This document shows positions 30,758 through 41,488 of a DNA stretch of 64,000 nt, piece by piece. The stretch's first letter is position 1. Each line of letters begins with the position of its first letter. The notes under the pieces are model-generated. The model saw only the letters and a list, made by a program, of their open reading frames with translations, ran no database searches and was not told the origin of the DNA. Both the position numbers and the translations under genes were made by a program. This stretch comes from Gracilariopsis chorda (Eukaryota; Rhodophyta; Florideophyceae; Gracilariales; Gracilariaceae): positions 248,001 through 312,000 of the forward strand of contig NBIV01000016.1 of assembly GCA_003194525.1 (NCBI GenBank), read 5' to 3'.

Positions 30758-33700
30758 ATGCATTCAGCGCGGCACGGTCCACTGGCCGCTTTGCCACCCG
30801 AGCTCCCTCCTGCCATGCCTCCCCTTCCCACCCAAGGCGGTCCGCCTTCGCCCGCTCATCCCGCTATGCCCTTCGTTGCTTCCACCGTTCCCAATCGCGC
30901 ATCCGACCCCAGCGTCACACAACAGCCCTCCCCAAATCCCAATCCCGAAACGTACACCTCTAACAAGAGCAAGCCCAACGATGACGTTCTCAAAAACCTC
31001 AAACTCCACCCCATTCCCGGCTGTTTGTACGGCGCTCCGGACGGCGCGGTACCTAGCACCTACGTCGGAAACTACACCCTGTACGGGGTAATTGGAGAAG
31101 GCGCTTTTGGAAAGTAAGTTTGCGCTCTCTATCTAACGCCCTTGCACCTGTCAACCTCTTTGCTCTACGTTTGCGTCTCTTGTCTTTTCCGTGTGCTAAC
31201 CTCTTGTCCTCCCTCACTCCCACCCGTTCTTCCATTGTTCTCTCGTAGGGTCAAGTTGGCTGTTCATCGACCTACCGGTCTGCGCGTTGCCATCAAGATC
31301 ATGGAAAAGAGCGAGATCCGCGCCCATGAACTTGCGCACCAAGTTCGCCGTGAGATCTACATTATGCGCAGTTTGAAGCACCCGCACATTGTGCGCATGT
31401 ACGAGGTGCTCACATCTGACAAGAGACTGTATATTGTCATGGAGCTTGTCACGGGAGGCGAGCTTTTCGAAAGAATTGCCAAAGGGCGCGTGAACGAAGC
31501 CACCGCCCGACATTATTTTCAACAACTCGTTGATGGCGTTCACTTTTGCCACAAGAAGGGCATTGTTCATCGTGATCTCAAGCCGGAGAACTTGCTTGTG
31601 GACGAGAAGGGCAACATCAAAATCACCGATTTTGGCTTTTCCTCCATGAAGGGAATGGACGTCCACACTGGTCTTCTGCACACTCAGTGTGGAACTCCGG
31701 ACTATTGTGCCCCGGAAATTATTGATATTGCTCAAGAGGGTTATACTGGCTCCAAGGTCGATGCTTGGTCCTGTGGCATCATCTTGTACGCCCTTCTGTG
31801 TGGCCGATTGCCGTTCTTGGAGCAAGATACCGACAAGCTCTACGACCTCATCCTGGCTTGCAAGGTCAAATACCCTTCGTACATATCTCGAAACGCGCGC
31901 GAGCTACTTGAGAACCTTCTCATTCGCGATCCGAACAGGCGATTTGATCTTCCTGACATTAAGCGCCACCCATGGTTTTTGATCGACTACGACGGTGATG
32001 ACGCGCGCCTTCCCAAGAAGACGCCTTTCTTCCGAAAAGCCCGGAGAGATGCCTCAACTTCACGCTCCGCATCTCCAATGACAACTGGCCCTCAGAATGA
32101 TGCTTCCGCCGCCTCCGCCACAGTTCAGCATTCTGCCAGTGCCACGCATTCTAGATCGCTACCCGTTCCAGATAGTCGCGAGAGCGCCGCAAATAACTAT
32201 TCACGCACGGAGCCCCTACCAACGAACGAGCGCAGGAAAACTCAGGACTCCCCGCCACAACTCGTCGATGCCGGCAATCCCCGAAACATTTACTCCGGAA
32301 GTCGTCCGCCTTCCCGTTCACGGTTCAGAGATGACCATGCTCATGTTCCTTCGTCGCCATCTCCCTTGTCCTCCCTTCATGAACAAGCTCGAGCCCCCAC
32401 TCCACCCACTCAAGATGTCTTTACCCGCGTTCAGGATCGACCGGTTACGCCGGCCAGACGACAAACGTCGGCCACAGCTGCCGCCGCTTTCAAAGCCGCC
32501 GCCGCTGCCGCGGCAATGTACGCACCGGAAAATATCCACAACTCTGCCAGCCCGTCACCGGGTAATACCTATTCATCAGTTTCGCCTAATCGCAGGTCTC
32601 CGGCCTCTAGAACCCTGACACCAGTTATCAGAAACGAGGCACTCCCATCTTCTCAACAACAGCCTTTACAAAGCAATTACGGATTGAAAACAACGCCGCC
32701 CACAACCTTCGCCGAGGCCGAAATACCGTCTCGTGATATGGACGAAGAGTCCTCTAGTGGGGAGGAAAGCATCGAGGATTACGAAGAGAAGCCCGCGTTG
32801 TCTCTAGAGATGCCTCCGGATCCACGCCTCGCAGCCTACGGAAAGACCACTGATCGTCGCCACCTACCGCAACTGCCTCATAACCTTGCAGCTCGTCAGA
32901 GATCCGAGCTGGTTGGCAGTACGCGACAGAGTTCTATACCTGCCTTTGCGAATCCGCTAGAAAATGGCAGTTCTTCATTATCAGCATTGCCGCGGTCCTC
33001 GCGAAGCAGGACTGGACGTGAACCGGCGCATCAAGGGCACATTAGCGACCCACGACCACCTCGACCAGCCCGGACTCCCGATATTCCATCGTCTCCCACA
33101 GTTATGTATTCTCCTTCGTCTGTAAGTGGACCGTCATCTTATGATCGCTTTCGCTCTGTTTCGCCAGGTTTCGGAAATATCCGGCCCAGCCTGAACACTG
33201 GTAGTGCTTCAGGGAGTCCAGATGGACTCCGAGGAGGTCTTGGTGGCGGAAGCGCCGCTTGGTACTCTGCCGGGCGCTCCACACCTACTGGATATCATTC
33301 TGCTCGGGATGATGCTAGCACTCCATCGCTGAGCACCAAATCACTTCAGGCAGAAATGTTACTTCGACATCACTGCTCAATGCTGTTCAAATGGCGAGGT
33401 TCAAACGATTCAGTTTCAGACGAATTATCGCAGGAGCTTCGCAGAGACATGAGCATTACTTTGGATGAACTGAAGCAAGTAACAAACCTTGAAGATCGGG
33501 CGAACTTGTTCAGCAGTTACTTGCACATGTTTGAGCACATGGTACTTGGTGATTCAACTGAAGGCGGCCGACATCAAGGAGAGGAGGAATTTGACAGGAG
33601 AGAAGGCCGTGAGGAAGGGCATGCCATCGTTTCAGACATGCGTGTCGCAAACATGCGTTTAACTGCGACGGATATATCGAGTGAGGAAGAACCGGCTTCA

Positions 33701-34950
33701 TGGAGTCCTGTCGTTGTAGAGGCAACTGGAGCACGCGCAAATGATATTGTTCGTCGTCGTGAAATGTCTGACTTATTGAACCAGTGGATTCATCGAACAG
33801 ATTATTATACATCTGGAGGAACGGAACATCTCGAAACTGAAGATCCCACCACGGGTTATGATCTAAGAGACCTACAAAGATTAATGCGAGAGCATCAGGG
33901 TGGTCGAGAGGAATCGAATCTTGCAGATGATCTATTACGCATGATGAGCGTGACAGAAGATGGTTCTACATATGCACCCCAATGTGGATCTGGAAGTTAT
34001 CCAGCTTCTGCTGCAATGGGGCATGCCCCTCGAACTGCTGAACAGTACAACAACCTTAGATACGCAACTGGAAACTGGAACAATGGAAACAACGGCAGGG
34101 GGGAACAGGAGCGATACGAAACATGTCCAACAACGCAGCTCTTCCGCAGAACTATGTACCGGGAAAATTCAGAGAGCAAAGTAACACTGGACGCGTGCGA
34201 AGCGCGAACGATTATATAGGTCAAGGTTCCTCAGGAGCCAAGTCTGATAGTCTGCGAAAGACCGCGGTAGTCGACTCCACGTACGATGACGGAAGAGATC
34301 GCCCTACTCACTCGCGTGACGTGTCTGGTAGTGGGAGCGCAAGCTTTGATCGCCGAAGGCGGAAACCAAATATGGCGAATTCAATTGGAATGGACGATGT
34401 CGAGTATTACACTTCCGACCGTCGGAATGGAATGGCTCACAAGCTACTGGGCGTGCTTCATAACATGAAGGCTAAGAACCACAGACTTGGAGAAAACCAC
34501 GCGCAGTTCCGTTCGCCACTTCCGACTGATGTCATCGTGAAGATTCTTCTTCATGTCTTAAAGGACATGGGGGCTGAAGGAAGACTCAACAAAGACACGA
34601 AGAGGAAGATCAAAGCGGAAAAACATATGGGTAGTTGGGTTCTGCACGCTGGTATTGAAATTTCTGATTCGGAAGACGGTTTTCGTATTGTCGCCTTCAG
34701 ACGCTCCAAGGCGGATCGTGGCAAGACAGACACTGAATCATTCCACCGCTTCTATCAACAAGTGCGAGACCACTTCATTCACGAGGCAGGACTTCAGTAC
34801 CCATCCAGTAGGCTGCAGCCATCTAATGCGTCGAGGCGGAGACGGGGAAAAATGGGAGATCGAGAACGTCATCCCACGCACCTTCATGATCCAAAGATGA
34901 ATGGTTCAAACAAGATCTCTTCATCCGCAGTGCGAAATGGATTGGAATAG
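30758..34950 (+). CDS. CAMK-like (SNF1/CIPK-related) Ser/Thr kinase with KA1-like C-terminus; frame break near 34.1 kb
   Basis: Exon 1 is 30758-31113 and a 135-nt intron (GTAAGT...TAG, 31114-31248) splits the glycine loop: YGVIGEGAFGK joins to VKLAVHRPTG. The kinase domain is complete: VAIKIMEK (Lys135), IVHRDLKPENL (Asp228), ITDFGFSS, activation loop TQCGTPDYCAPEI and VDAWSCGIILYALLCGRLPF. These place it among SNF1/CIPK/KIN4-like kinases. A long Ser/Pro-rich linker (about 32080-33350) follows, then helical segments. The first frame stops at 34217-34219. The next frame (open 34060-34950) encodes PLPTDVIVKILLHVLKDMG, KAEKHMGSWVLHAGIEI, FRIVAFRRSKADRGK and FHRFYQQVRDHF, which look like the KA1 (C-terminal adenylate-sensor-like) domain ending such kinases. 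I therefore treat both as one gene of roughly 1350 codons. The junction is unresolved: sequence error in a G6 run, slippage or an unseen intron. Start ATGs at 30815 and 30866 are alternatives. Confidence 0.8.
34060..34219 (+). other. Reading-frame switch zone in the kinase gene
   Basis: Frame 2 (kinase) stays open to the TAG at 34217-34219. Frame 1 (KA1-like part) is open only after the TAG at 34057-34059. The switch must therefore fall here. A run of six G at 34098-34103 is the simplest site: one additional G would join both frames within N/G-rich sequence. I found no GT-AG pair of fitting length (2 modulo 3) with good splice signals. Confidence 0.7.
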
Positions 34951-35021
34951 TTTTTCATTTGATTAGTGTCGCGGTAGTCTATTTGTTTTGTCGAAATGTC
35001 TAGGTCGAGGAAGAAACGACG

Positions 35022-35043
35022 GAGTGACTTTCTCTAGTCACTC
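35022..35043 (+). repeat. 8-bp stem-loop in kinase 3' UTR
   Basis: GAGTGACT (35022-35029) pairs exactly with AGTCACTC (35036-35043) around a 6-nt loop, 71 nt after the kinase stop codon. It could act in 3'-end formation or mRNA stability; this is speculation. Confidence 0.55.
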
Positions 35044-35501
35044 TGAGGCGAAAGCCAAGCTAAGGTTCGGATATGAGAAGGAAGTGAACGCTTAGTTGTA
35101 CGGTGGTTGTTCAATGGTGGTTTTTGAAAGTGTAAAGGAAGATGTTGATTGTATTACCGAATTGATGCGTGAAGTAGACCAGAATCTCATCAGAATAATC
35201 ATCTATGGATTGGCATAAAAGCGGAAAAAGGCTGCTGATGGAGAGCTACGGAGAAGCGATACACCATTCACGATGCATCAATCACTCAATATTTTGATAA
35301 ACATCATCATCAAAGCGTACATTTCTGCGCCGCTTCAAGTAAAAGAGGATCGGACTCTTGCAACTGAGAGTCGATATTTTGCGAGGAGCCTTGAAACATT
35401 GAAACAACTTTTGAAACAACTGCCTTAGTATTCCAAGATTCTCCGTCTTGAGCGGGAGCACCGCAAGCTTTTTCACGGCCTTCAATACACTTTAAGCAGG
35501 G

Positions 35502-35623
35502 GAAGTGTCTGAACCACAGAAGCTCTTGGCCTTCCTGAAGAAAGAAAGCTCTTACTGAAAGCTCTCCTTCAGCTTAGAAATAGAATGCTGTTGACCACAA
35601 TAAAGAAGAGAAGTGTCTGAACC
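35502..35623. repeat. Exact 14-bp direct repeat, 108 bp apart
   Basis: GAAGTGTCTGAACC occurs at 35502-35515 and again at 35610-35623. The spacer is purine-rich with several short AAGCTCTT-like echoes. Confidence 0.85.
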
Positions 35624-35761
35624 CTTGTGACGTGTCTCTCGAAAGGATTATTCTTGAATTTGAGTGAATATCGAAAGTATCTGGATATCATCCTTCGCTT
35701 TCACCCTCCCGCAGAGCGCAAGGTTCTCAGGGAGTCAATTATTTGAGGTATCCTTTGAGCA

Positions 35762-35818
35762 TCATGCTTTGGGAACTTGGGGATTGAAACTTTCAACCTC
35801 CAAGTTCCCAAAGCATGA
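35762..35818. repeat. 57-bp near-perfect palindrome
   Basis: The outer 19 bp (35762-35780 and 35800-35818) are exact reverse complements. The symmetry continues inward through one G-T wobble and one mismatch to a single central base at 35790, giving arms of about 28 bp. As RNA it would fold into an almost loopless hairpin. It resembles the 4325-4379 palindrome in size but not in sequence. Confidence 0.93.
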
Positions 35819-36253
35819 ACACCTAGATACTACTTACGAGCTTGGGCTCGATTGGTCGTGCTTACGTAACGATCTAACATATTGAACAAGGGTATGCTTT
35901 AAAGAGTGAGCCATCTTAACCCATAGCAGTTATCGCGTCTTGCTTTAACCCGTTCACTACCAAAAACCTAAACTGATATATATAATGTAGACTAATCTGA
36001 CCACCTGGGTGGCCAATTGTAAGCAAGCGTTGGCGTTTTGCAGACATGTCATTGGTGCTGCAACGTGCGCAGACCTCCTTACCAGCAATATTGTAGATGG
36101 TATCGGATAATAATATCTACAACTAATTTTTTGGGAGTGAAAGGGTTGAGTTACACTGCGAAGAGCGTCTCTATCTCACACTCTATTTCGTAAATTTTAG
36201 CGATAGCCCGAGAAAGGCATCCTTACAGCACGCGTTTATTCTATCTGTTTCTA

Positions 36254-36481
36254 TTGGAAATGGATAGAGAGCAAGTTTTCCGTAACGAAGGCTTCAATAG
36301 GCAAAATTTGTCTCTATTTTATTCAGTAGCGGTGACAATCCTTGCCATATCATTTGCTAGATCGTGGCGCAAAGACGGAAGCAATTCTCCCAAGTTGCTA
36401 GTCCATCCCCGCATTACATCACCACAGTCATGGGTCCTTCGCTTGGCGGCGCTCATCACTACGCTCCTCGTAGGGATATGA
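36254..36481 (+). CDS. Possible small two-helix membrane protein (75 residues)
   Basis: The frame starts MEMDREQVFRNEGFNRQ, has a hydrophobic stretch at about 21-37 (LFYSVAVTILAISFARS), a polar linker, and a second hydrophobic end (about 60-75, VLRLAALITTLLVGI). This helix-linker-helix pattern resembles small ER or mitochondrial membrane proteins, but I recognise no family. Chance is a real alternative in a gene-free AT-rich stretch. Confidence 0.25.
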   Translation: MEMDREQVFRNEGFNRQNLSLFYSVAVTILAISFARSWRKDGSNSPKLLVHPRITSPQSWVLRLAALITTLLVGI

Positions 36482-37084
36482 AGAAGAGAAGAACAACTAT
36501 TTACATTGCGGTGTTCTCGTTCTATGTGGATAATGCGGTCATGTTTCAAGCAAGCTTTTAGTGGGAAAAAAATTGCCTTAATTGGCATAGTACAAGAACG
36601 GGTGGGGTGGGACTGTTAATCACAATTGTATCTTAACGCTTACTGCTTGCACATTGATCCAATCATTTTCATACATCTGTGCAACGAAATAGCTGTTAAG
36701 AGTTACCTGGTAGAGATGCTCTGGAGAGGGTTTAGATTGTTAGATTACTAACCATTTACAAAGGGTATAATACTCAATATCAACAACTGTGTCCAAGGCC
36801 CAAAGCACCATGGCTTTCGGTTTTGCAAAACGGGATTGATCCAAAAAAAGGAATCCAATTCCCTGTTTGTTGCGCAGAACCAAAAAGTGGCCTTCGGTCG
36901 ATTTGATCCGTCACCAGCCTTCTCGACGAGCCGACAGAAGAACATAGGCCCTGTTCGTTCAAGTTTCGAGGGTTTCGAACGTAGTACGTTCTTCTACTTC
37001 CGAACCGATTACTTGATTTGTGAGCGAATATAGTGAAGGTTTGACACAGTGATCAAATCGAAGCATCGACTGAGAGATCTTACA

Positions 37085-38837
37085 ATGGGACCCAACGCTG
37101 GAAGTTTTCTTCCAAACCAGGGCCTATCAGGGCTTTTGAAAGAAGGAACGAAGCACATCACTGGACTCGATGAAGCAGTTGCAAGAAATATTGACGCCTG
37201 CAGACAGCTTAGTGCGATCGTGCGTACCTCCTTGGGACCCAATGGCATGAATAAGATGATCGTGAATCATCTTGGAAAGCTTTTTGTAACGTCAGATGCC
37301 GCTACTATAGTGCGTGAACTGGAAGTAATCCATCCAGCTGCCAAGTTGATTGTTATGGCGAGCGAAGCCCAGGAACGTGAAGTTGGTGATGGCACAGGTC
37401 TCGTCGTTGCCTTTGCCGGAGAGCTCCTGGATCATGCTGAGAAGCTCTTGCGTATGGGACTACACACGGCTGAAATTGTACAAGGTACGTGTTTCATGTT
37501 TTGAATACACTCGTCGAATACTCAACAACTGTATATGCTTGATAGCCTCTAACCGAACATCTAATTTACATCGCTGACTACAATCAGGTTATGAGCGAGC
37601 TGGTGAAGAAGCTTTGGCCATTTTGGAAACTCTTGCGGTACACAAAGTACCAAATGTGAAGGATGTTGAAGCGGTAACAACTGCGATCTCCCCATCTATT
37701 GCATCCAAGCACTACGGGCTGGAGTCTGTGTTGGCTCCACTGGTCGCAAGAGCTTGTATTGCAGTACTACCCGCAAGCCTTAACATGTTCAGTGTCGAGA
37801 ACATACGAGTGGCAAAAGTCCTAGGTGGATCCGTTTCTGACTCGTCCGTGGTTAGCGGTGCAGTCTTTCTTAGAAACGTTGAGGGAACGATTCACAAGGT
37901 TTCCAACGCTAGAGTTGCGATATACACATGCGACTTTGAAGCGTCACAATCCGAAACGAAAGGAACAGTTCTGCTGAAGTCGGCAAAAGAATTCACAAAC
38001 TACAACAAATCTGAAGAGCTTATGCTTGAATCGAAGATTAAGGCTATCGCTGAGTCAGGTGTCACTGTTATCGCAGCACCAAAATTCGGAGAGGTTGCCA
38101 TGCATTTTCTGGAGAAGTATAAGATCATGGTCATTCGATGCCAGTCAAAGTTTGACCTTCGACGTGTTGCCAGAACTACAGGGGCTATAGCGATGGCAAA
38201 GATGAACACTCCTACTACAGACGAACAAGGTCGAGCAGATCACGTCCAGGTGGAAGAAATCGGTTCAACCAAATGCATTGTGTTTAGGCAAGAAAAGGAA
38301 GGCTCAAGAATTGCAACAATTCTTGTACGTGCATCCACTCAGAATCTTCTTGATGACATTGACCGCTCGATAGACGACGCTGTGAATGTCTTTAAGGGAA
38401 TGACACGGGACTCCAGGTTTGTTGCGGGTGCCGGTGCATGTGAGATCGAGCTTTCGAGAAAACTTCACGAATTTGCAGAAGCAAGACCGGGGCTAGATCA
38501 GTATTCGATAAAGAAGTATGCGGAATCTTTGGAAGTTATTCCCAGGGTTCTTGCTGAAACTTCTGGTTTCGATGCTACTAACATTATCAGCAGCCTGGTA
38601 GCAGCCCATGCTGCCGGGCAATCTACAGCTGGCCTGGATGTCGCGGAAGGCGTTGTTACAGACTCTATGAAGGCTCAAATTTTCGATCTGCTTATAACCA
38701 AACATTGGGCTTTAAAGTTGGCGACGGACGCCGTATGTAATATTCTCAGAGTGGATCAAATAATCATGGCGAAGATGGCAGGCGGTCCGAAGCCGAGGGA
38801 CATGCAAGCTGCTGATGCGATGGACGAAGCACCATAA
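37085..38837 (+). CDS. CCT8: T-complex protein 1 subunit theta (CCT8)
   Basis: CCT8 is one of eight subunits of the cytosolic chaperonin CCT/TRiC, which folds actin and tubulin. Two exons, 37085-37484 and 37588-38837, are separated by a 103-nt GT-AG intron (GTACGT...CAG) within the codon for Gly in VQGYERAG; the protein has 549 residues. Group II chaperonin signatures are present: RTSLGPNGMNKMIVNHLGKLFVT, DAATIVRELEVIHPAAKLIVMAS, VGDGT (ATPase loop) and AGACEIELSRKL. The theta subunit is recognised by the N-terminal GLSGLLKEGTKHITGLDEAV, AISPSIASKHYGLE and the end VDQIIMAKMAGGPKPRD. An ATG at 37049 would add 12 residues, but MGPNAGSF fits the family start better. It is convergent with the C2-lipase gene. 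Confidence 0.95.
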
Positions 38838-38983
38838 GAAGTCACGCTTAACGTGCGATATTTGAACCTTTCAATAAACTACACTTCCGTAACCCTCAGC
38901 GCCATCGAATTCTATATAGGAGTACCAACGAACTTTCATGGTTCTTGCAAAGCACAGTGCTTGCTCTGCTTCCTGTCCGTGGC

Positions 38984-41488
38984 TCAGCGTTTCCGGTCAT
39001 CAGACTCACTTTGCTTCTTCCTTCGTTTTACCAATTCGAATAGGAGAACAAGCGCAGCTGCTGTAAGTTTCCCTGGTGGGTAATGCGTGCCATGAACGTA
39101 CAGAGCAGGCTCCGTATGCATCATGTCACTCAACGATACAAAGTCTGAGAACGGTATCCTTGCATCTTGTGCCGTAACCAGTCCGTCGCAAAGGAAACCG
39201 GTGTGCTCCAGTATTTTCTTGGCAGCAGGTGCCATTGATGCGATTCCTGCTGCCTTTGCTGCACTTCGAATGCTGAGCAGATCGAAGGACGCATAACTTC
39301 CAAAACTGACTATCGGTACCTGCTCGTAAACATTCAGCTTTTCTGAGGACCTCATTTTTATCCTTGCCATCAGCGAAGCGGATGTCGGCTGTACTCCATT
39401 GTTGCACCTGTTACGATCACCAGCACCTTGGTGATCTCGATAATCACGTGGGATATCATCAGATTTTACCTCCTCGAATCCGAAGTTCTTTAGACGAGAA
39501 GAGTAGCACATGTCTTGAAGAGCTTGTTGATCTCCCTTCCAAACACTCTCAATGAGCCCTCCAATGGCATTCATGGCGATTTTACTCTTTCCCACAAAAT
39601 CGACGAGGAAGGTACCTCCGAACGGGGCTTGGAATGTTATTATACCGTGAAGAAAGGGAATAGTTTCAGGATATGCTCTTAAAACCGATGTAGCATCTAC
39701 ACCTCCTTTAGAATGGCCTATAAGAACGATTGATTTCGCTCCTCGACAAGTCTTCAAGATTGAATCTCTAATGACTTTGGCGTTTCTTTGGACGCTTCCC
39801 TCCGTGTGAATGGGAATTGACTGAACTCGGGGTAACCGGAGCCTCTCTTGCAAATATTGAATGTTTTGGTCGAAGTATGTTGGGTAGTGGTCAGTAAACA
39901 AACCGCCGACAAGAAGATAGGTTAGCTCTTCCGCATCGGGAAACGAATCTTTGAAATTCTGAGCAAAGGAATCTATAGATGGAAGAAGCTCTTGAAAACG
40001 ACCGGTGACGTTCTTAGTGAATGCCTTTGGCTTCCATAACTGTACCCGAATAGAGATAGTCAAGGTGACCCTGCTCTTATTTGGTGCTCCGTCACTCAAT
40101 TGGTATTCTAGCACATGGCTCTTACAACTCTCTTCACAAGAACATGTGCACATTTGAATCTCCTTCAGATCAGCTGCTTGCTCCGTTAGCATGCTAATTG
40201 GTATTGGAAGATGGGAAGCTCTGTCAAGAAGTTGCACGGTCAGTTTTTCTGGCGGTGACCCCTCGAAAACAGCAAATTTGACAGTACCAAAGCTCACATC
40301 GCGTCGTCTCTTGGGTTGGCCGGAAAGTGTTATTGCTGCAATCGAATCCCTGGACTTCTGGCGAAAAGAGGTCTGGCTACTAGATGCGCTAGGTTTCTCA
40401 AGGTTGGTGGACGGTTTCGCAGTAGTTGCAGCCCCAAACTGGTCGCTTTGCATAGGCCCGCCTGCATTGTCCTGATTAGTACTCCTGTGATGATGTGCGC
40501 TAGAAGTTGGAGAATGCTCTGAAGTCCGGTATTCCAAGTTTGAATCTGGGATAGGCTCGTCAGGTTGAAGAGAATTCGCGTCAACGCTCTCTTCTGGGGA
40601 GCTTACTTGTGACTTCTTCTTTCTAAATGATCTTAGTCGACCAAGCCCAGCCATTGTTCCAGACTGGACGCGTTGCGCGTTCTTGGTAGTCATTGACATC
40701 ACGTTCAGTACTAAGTTCTTCTTTTTATCATCGATACCTGACTGCTCTTTGTTGTTGCGGCGTTCTTCTTGTCTTGTGAAACACGTACTCGCATCCTTTA
40801 CCCCTTTGGTGTCATTATTCCCTTCGTTTTGCTCGTCCCCTTTTGTTTCACTCTGGTCAGGCTGTTCTGATGCCAGTATTCGCTGCCACGCTTCCGCAGA
40901 ATCAGCTGTTTCGTCTGCTTGAAGTACTTGATCATGCAAGAACAGCTTGATATGCGGCTTTTTCAAGGATGCCGGCACTCCTGATGCATCAATATGTGCA
41001 AGCAAATCACCCGAGCGAAACAGTATGCCAGATAATGGTGCAACGGCCCTGCGTTCAGAATCTCCGTTTTGGTCTACTTTAAAGGTCGGCTTGTCAAAAT
41101 TGTACAGGCGGCATAAGGAGTTTCGACCCGCGCATGTGTTTCTGCACGTCACAGTAACGAAAATTTCTGAAGAAGAACTGGGATCGTCGGAGAGGGGATA
41201 CCAGCCTGATGTGACTGAATGGCGTGCTTCTATTATAGCACGACCAATGGGCGATTTTCGGCGAGTTGAATCGTAGACAACGAGTGAAAGCGTATATGGA
41301 GCATGATGGTTGACGCTATACACATGTGCAAAGTTCCATACCGGGTTCGCATCGATAGGTACAGGGTCAGATTCTGCTGCCACTTGGCCACCAGGAAGAG
41401 TATGGAGTTCAACAAGGGCGGATGGAGTGTGAAGAAAGGAGTTTGGAAGGTTTCTTGCGCGCTCCACGGTCACTGCCAGTGTTCCCAT
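38984..41488 (-). CDS. C2-domain alpha/beta-hydrolase (lipase/esterase-like)
   Basis: The single-exon frame of 834 residues starts with a C2-like domain (about 1-115: MGTLAVTVERARNLPNSF, NPVWNFAHVYSV, LSLVVYDSTRRKSPIGRAII), which often binds membranes with or without calcium. The middle is low-complexity, Ser/Gln/Lys-rich and probably disordered. The C-terminal third is an alpha/beta-hydrolase: YLLVGGLFTDHYPTYF, and the nucleophile elbow VLIGHSKGGVDATSVLR with GHSKG and Ser593, followed by FQAPFGGTFLVDF and, near the end, YVHGTHYPPGK, a candidate catalytic histidine. A lipid esterase working at membranes is the reasonable reading; the substrate is unknown. The gene ends 146 bp from the CCT8 stop on the opposite strand. 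Confidence 0.8.
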   Translation of the reverse strand: MGTLAVTVERARNLPNSFLHTPSALVELHTLPGGQVAAESDPVPIDANPVWNFAHVYSVNHHAPYTLSLVVYDSTRRKSPIGRAIIEARHSVTSGWYPLSDDPSSSSEIFVTVTCRNTCAGRNSLCRLYNFDKPTFKVDQNGDSERRAVAPLSGILFRSGDLLAHIDASGVPASLKKPHIKLFLHDQVLQADETADSAEAWQRILASEQPDQSETKGDEQNEGNNDTKGVKDASTCFTRQEERRNNKEQSGIDDKKKNLVLNVMSMTTKNAQRVQSGTMAGLGRLRSFRKKKSQVSSPEESVDANSLQPDEPIPDSNLEYRTSEHSPTSSAHHHRSTNQDNAGGPMQSDQFGAATTAKPSTNLEKPSASSSQTSFRQKSRDSIAAITLSGQPKRRRDVSFGTVKFAVFEGSPPEKLTVQLLDRASHLPIPISMLTEQAADLKEIQMCTCSCEESCKSHVLEYQLSDGAPNKSRVTLTISIRVQLWKPKAFTKNVTGRFQELLPSIDSFAQNFKDSFPDAEELTYLLVGGLFTDHYPTYFDQNIQYLQERLRLPRVQSIPIHTEGSVQRNAKVIRDSILKTCRGAKSIVLIGHSKGGVDATSVLRAYPETIPFLHGIITFQAPFGGTFLVDFVGKSKIAMNAIGGLIESVWKGDQQALQDMCYSSRLKNFGFEEVKSDDIPRDYRDHQGAGDRNRCNNGVQPTSASLMARIKMRSSEKLNVYEQVPIVSFGSYASFDLLSIRSAAKAAGIASMAPAAKKILEHTGFLCDGLVTAQDARIPFSDFVSLSDMMHTEPALYVHGTHYPPGKLTAAALVLLFELVKRRKKQSESDDRKR

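Larger units (their letters stand above)
34951..37084. other. 2.1-kb gene-free stretch with palindrome and direct repeats
   Basis: It contains a small stem-loop after the kinase stop (35022-35043), an exact 14-bp direct repeat (35502-35515 and 35610-35623), and a 57-bp near-perfect palindrome (35762-35818). A 75-codon frame at 36254-36481 with two hydrophobic stretches is listed separately with low confidence. The right end holds the CCT8 promoter and leader. Confidence 0.6.

Noticed and set aside
30115..30963. Open frame of 282 codons before the kinase
   Set aside because: Pro/Arg/His-rich product of C-rich DNA, no domain, overlaps the kinase start in another frame.
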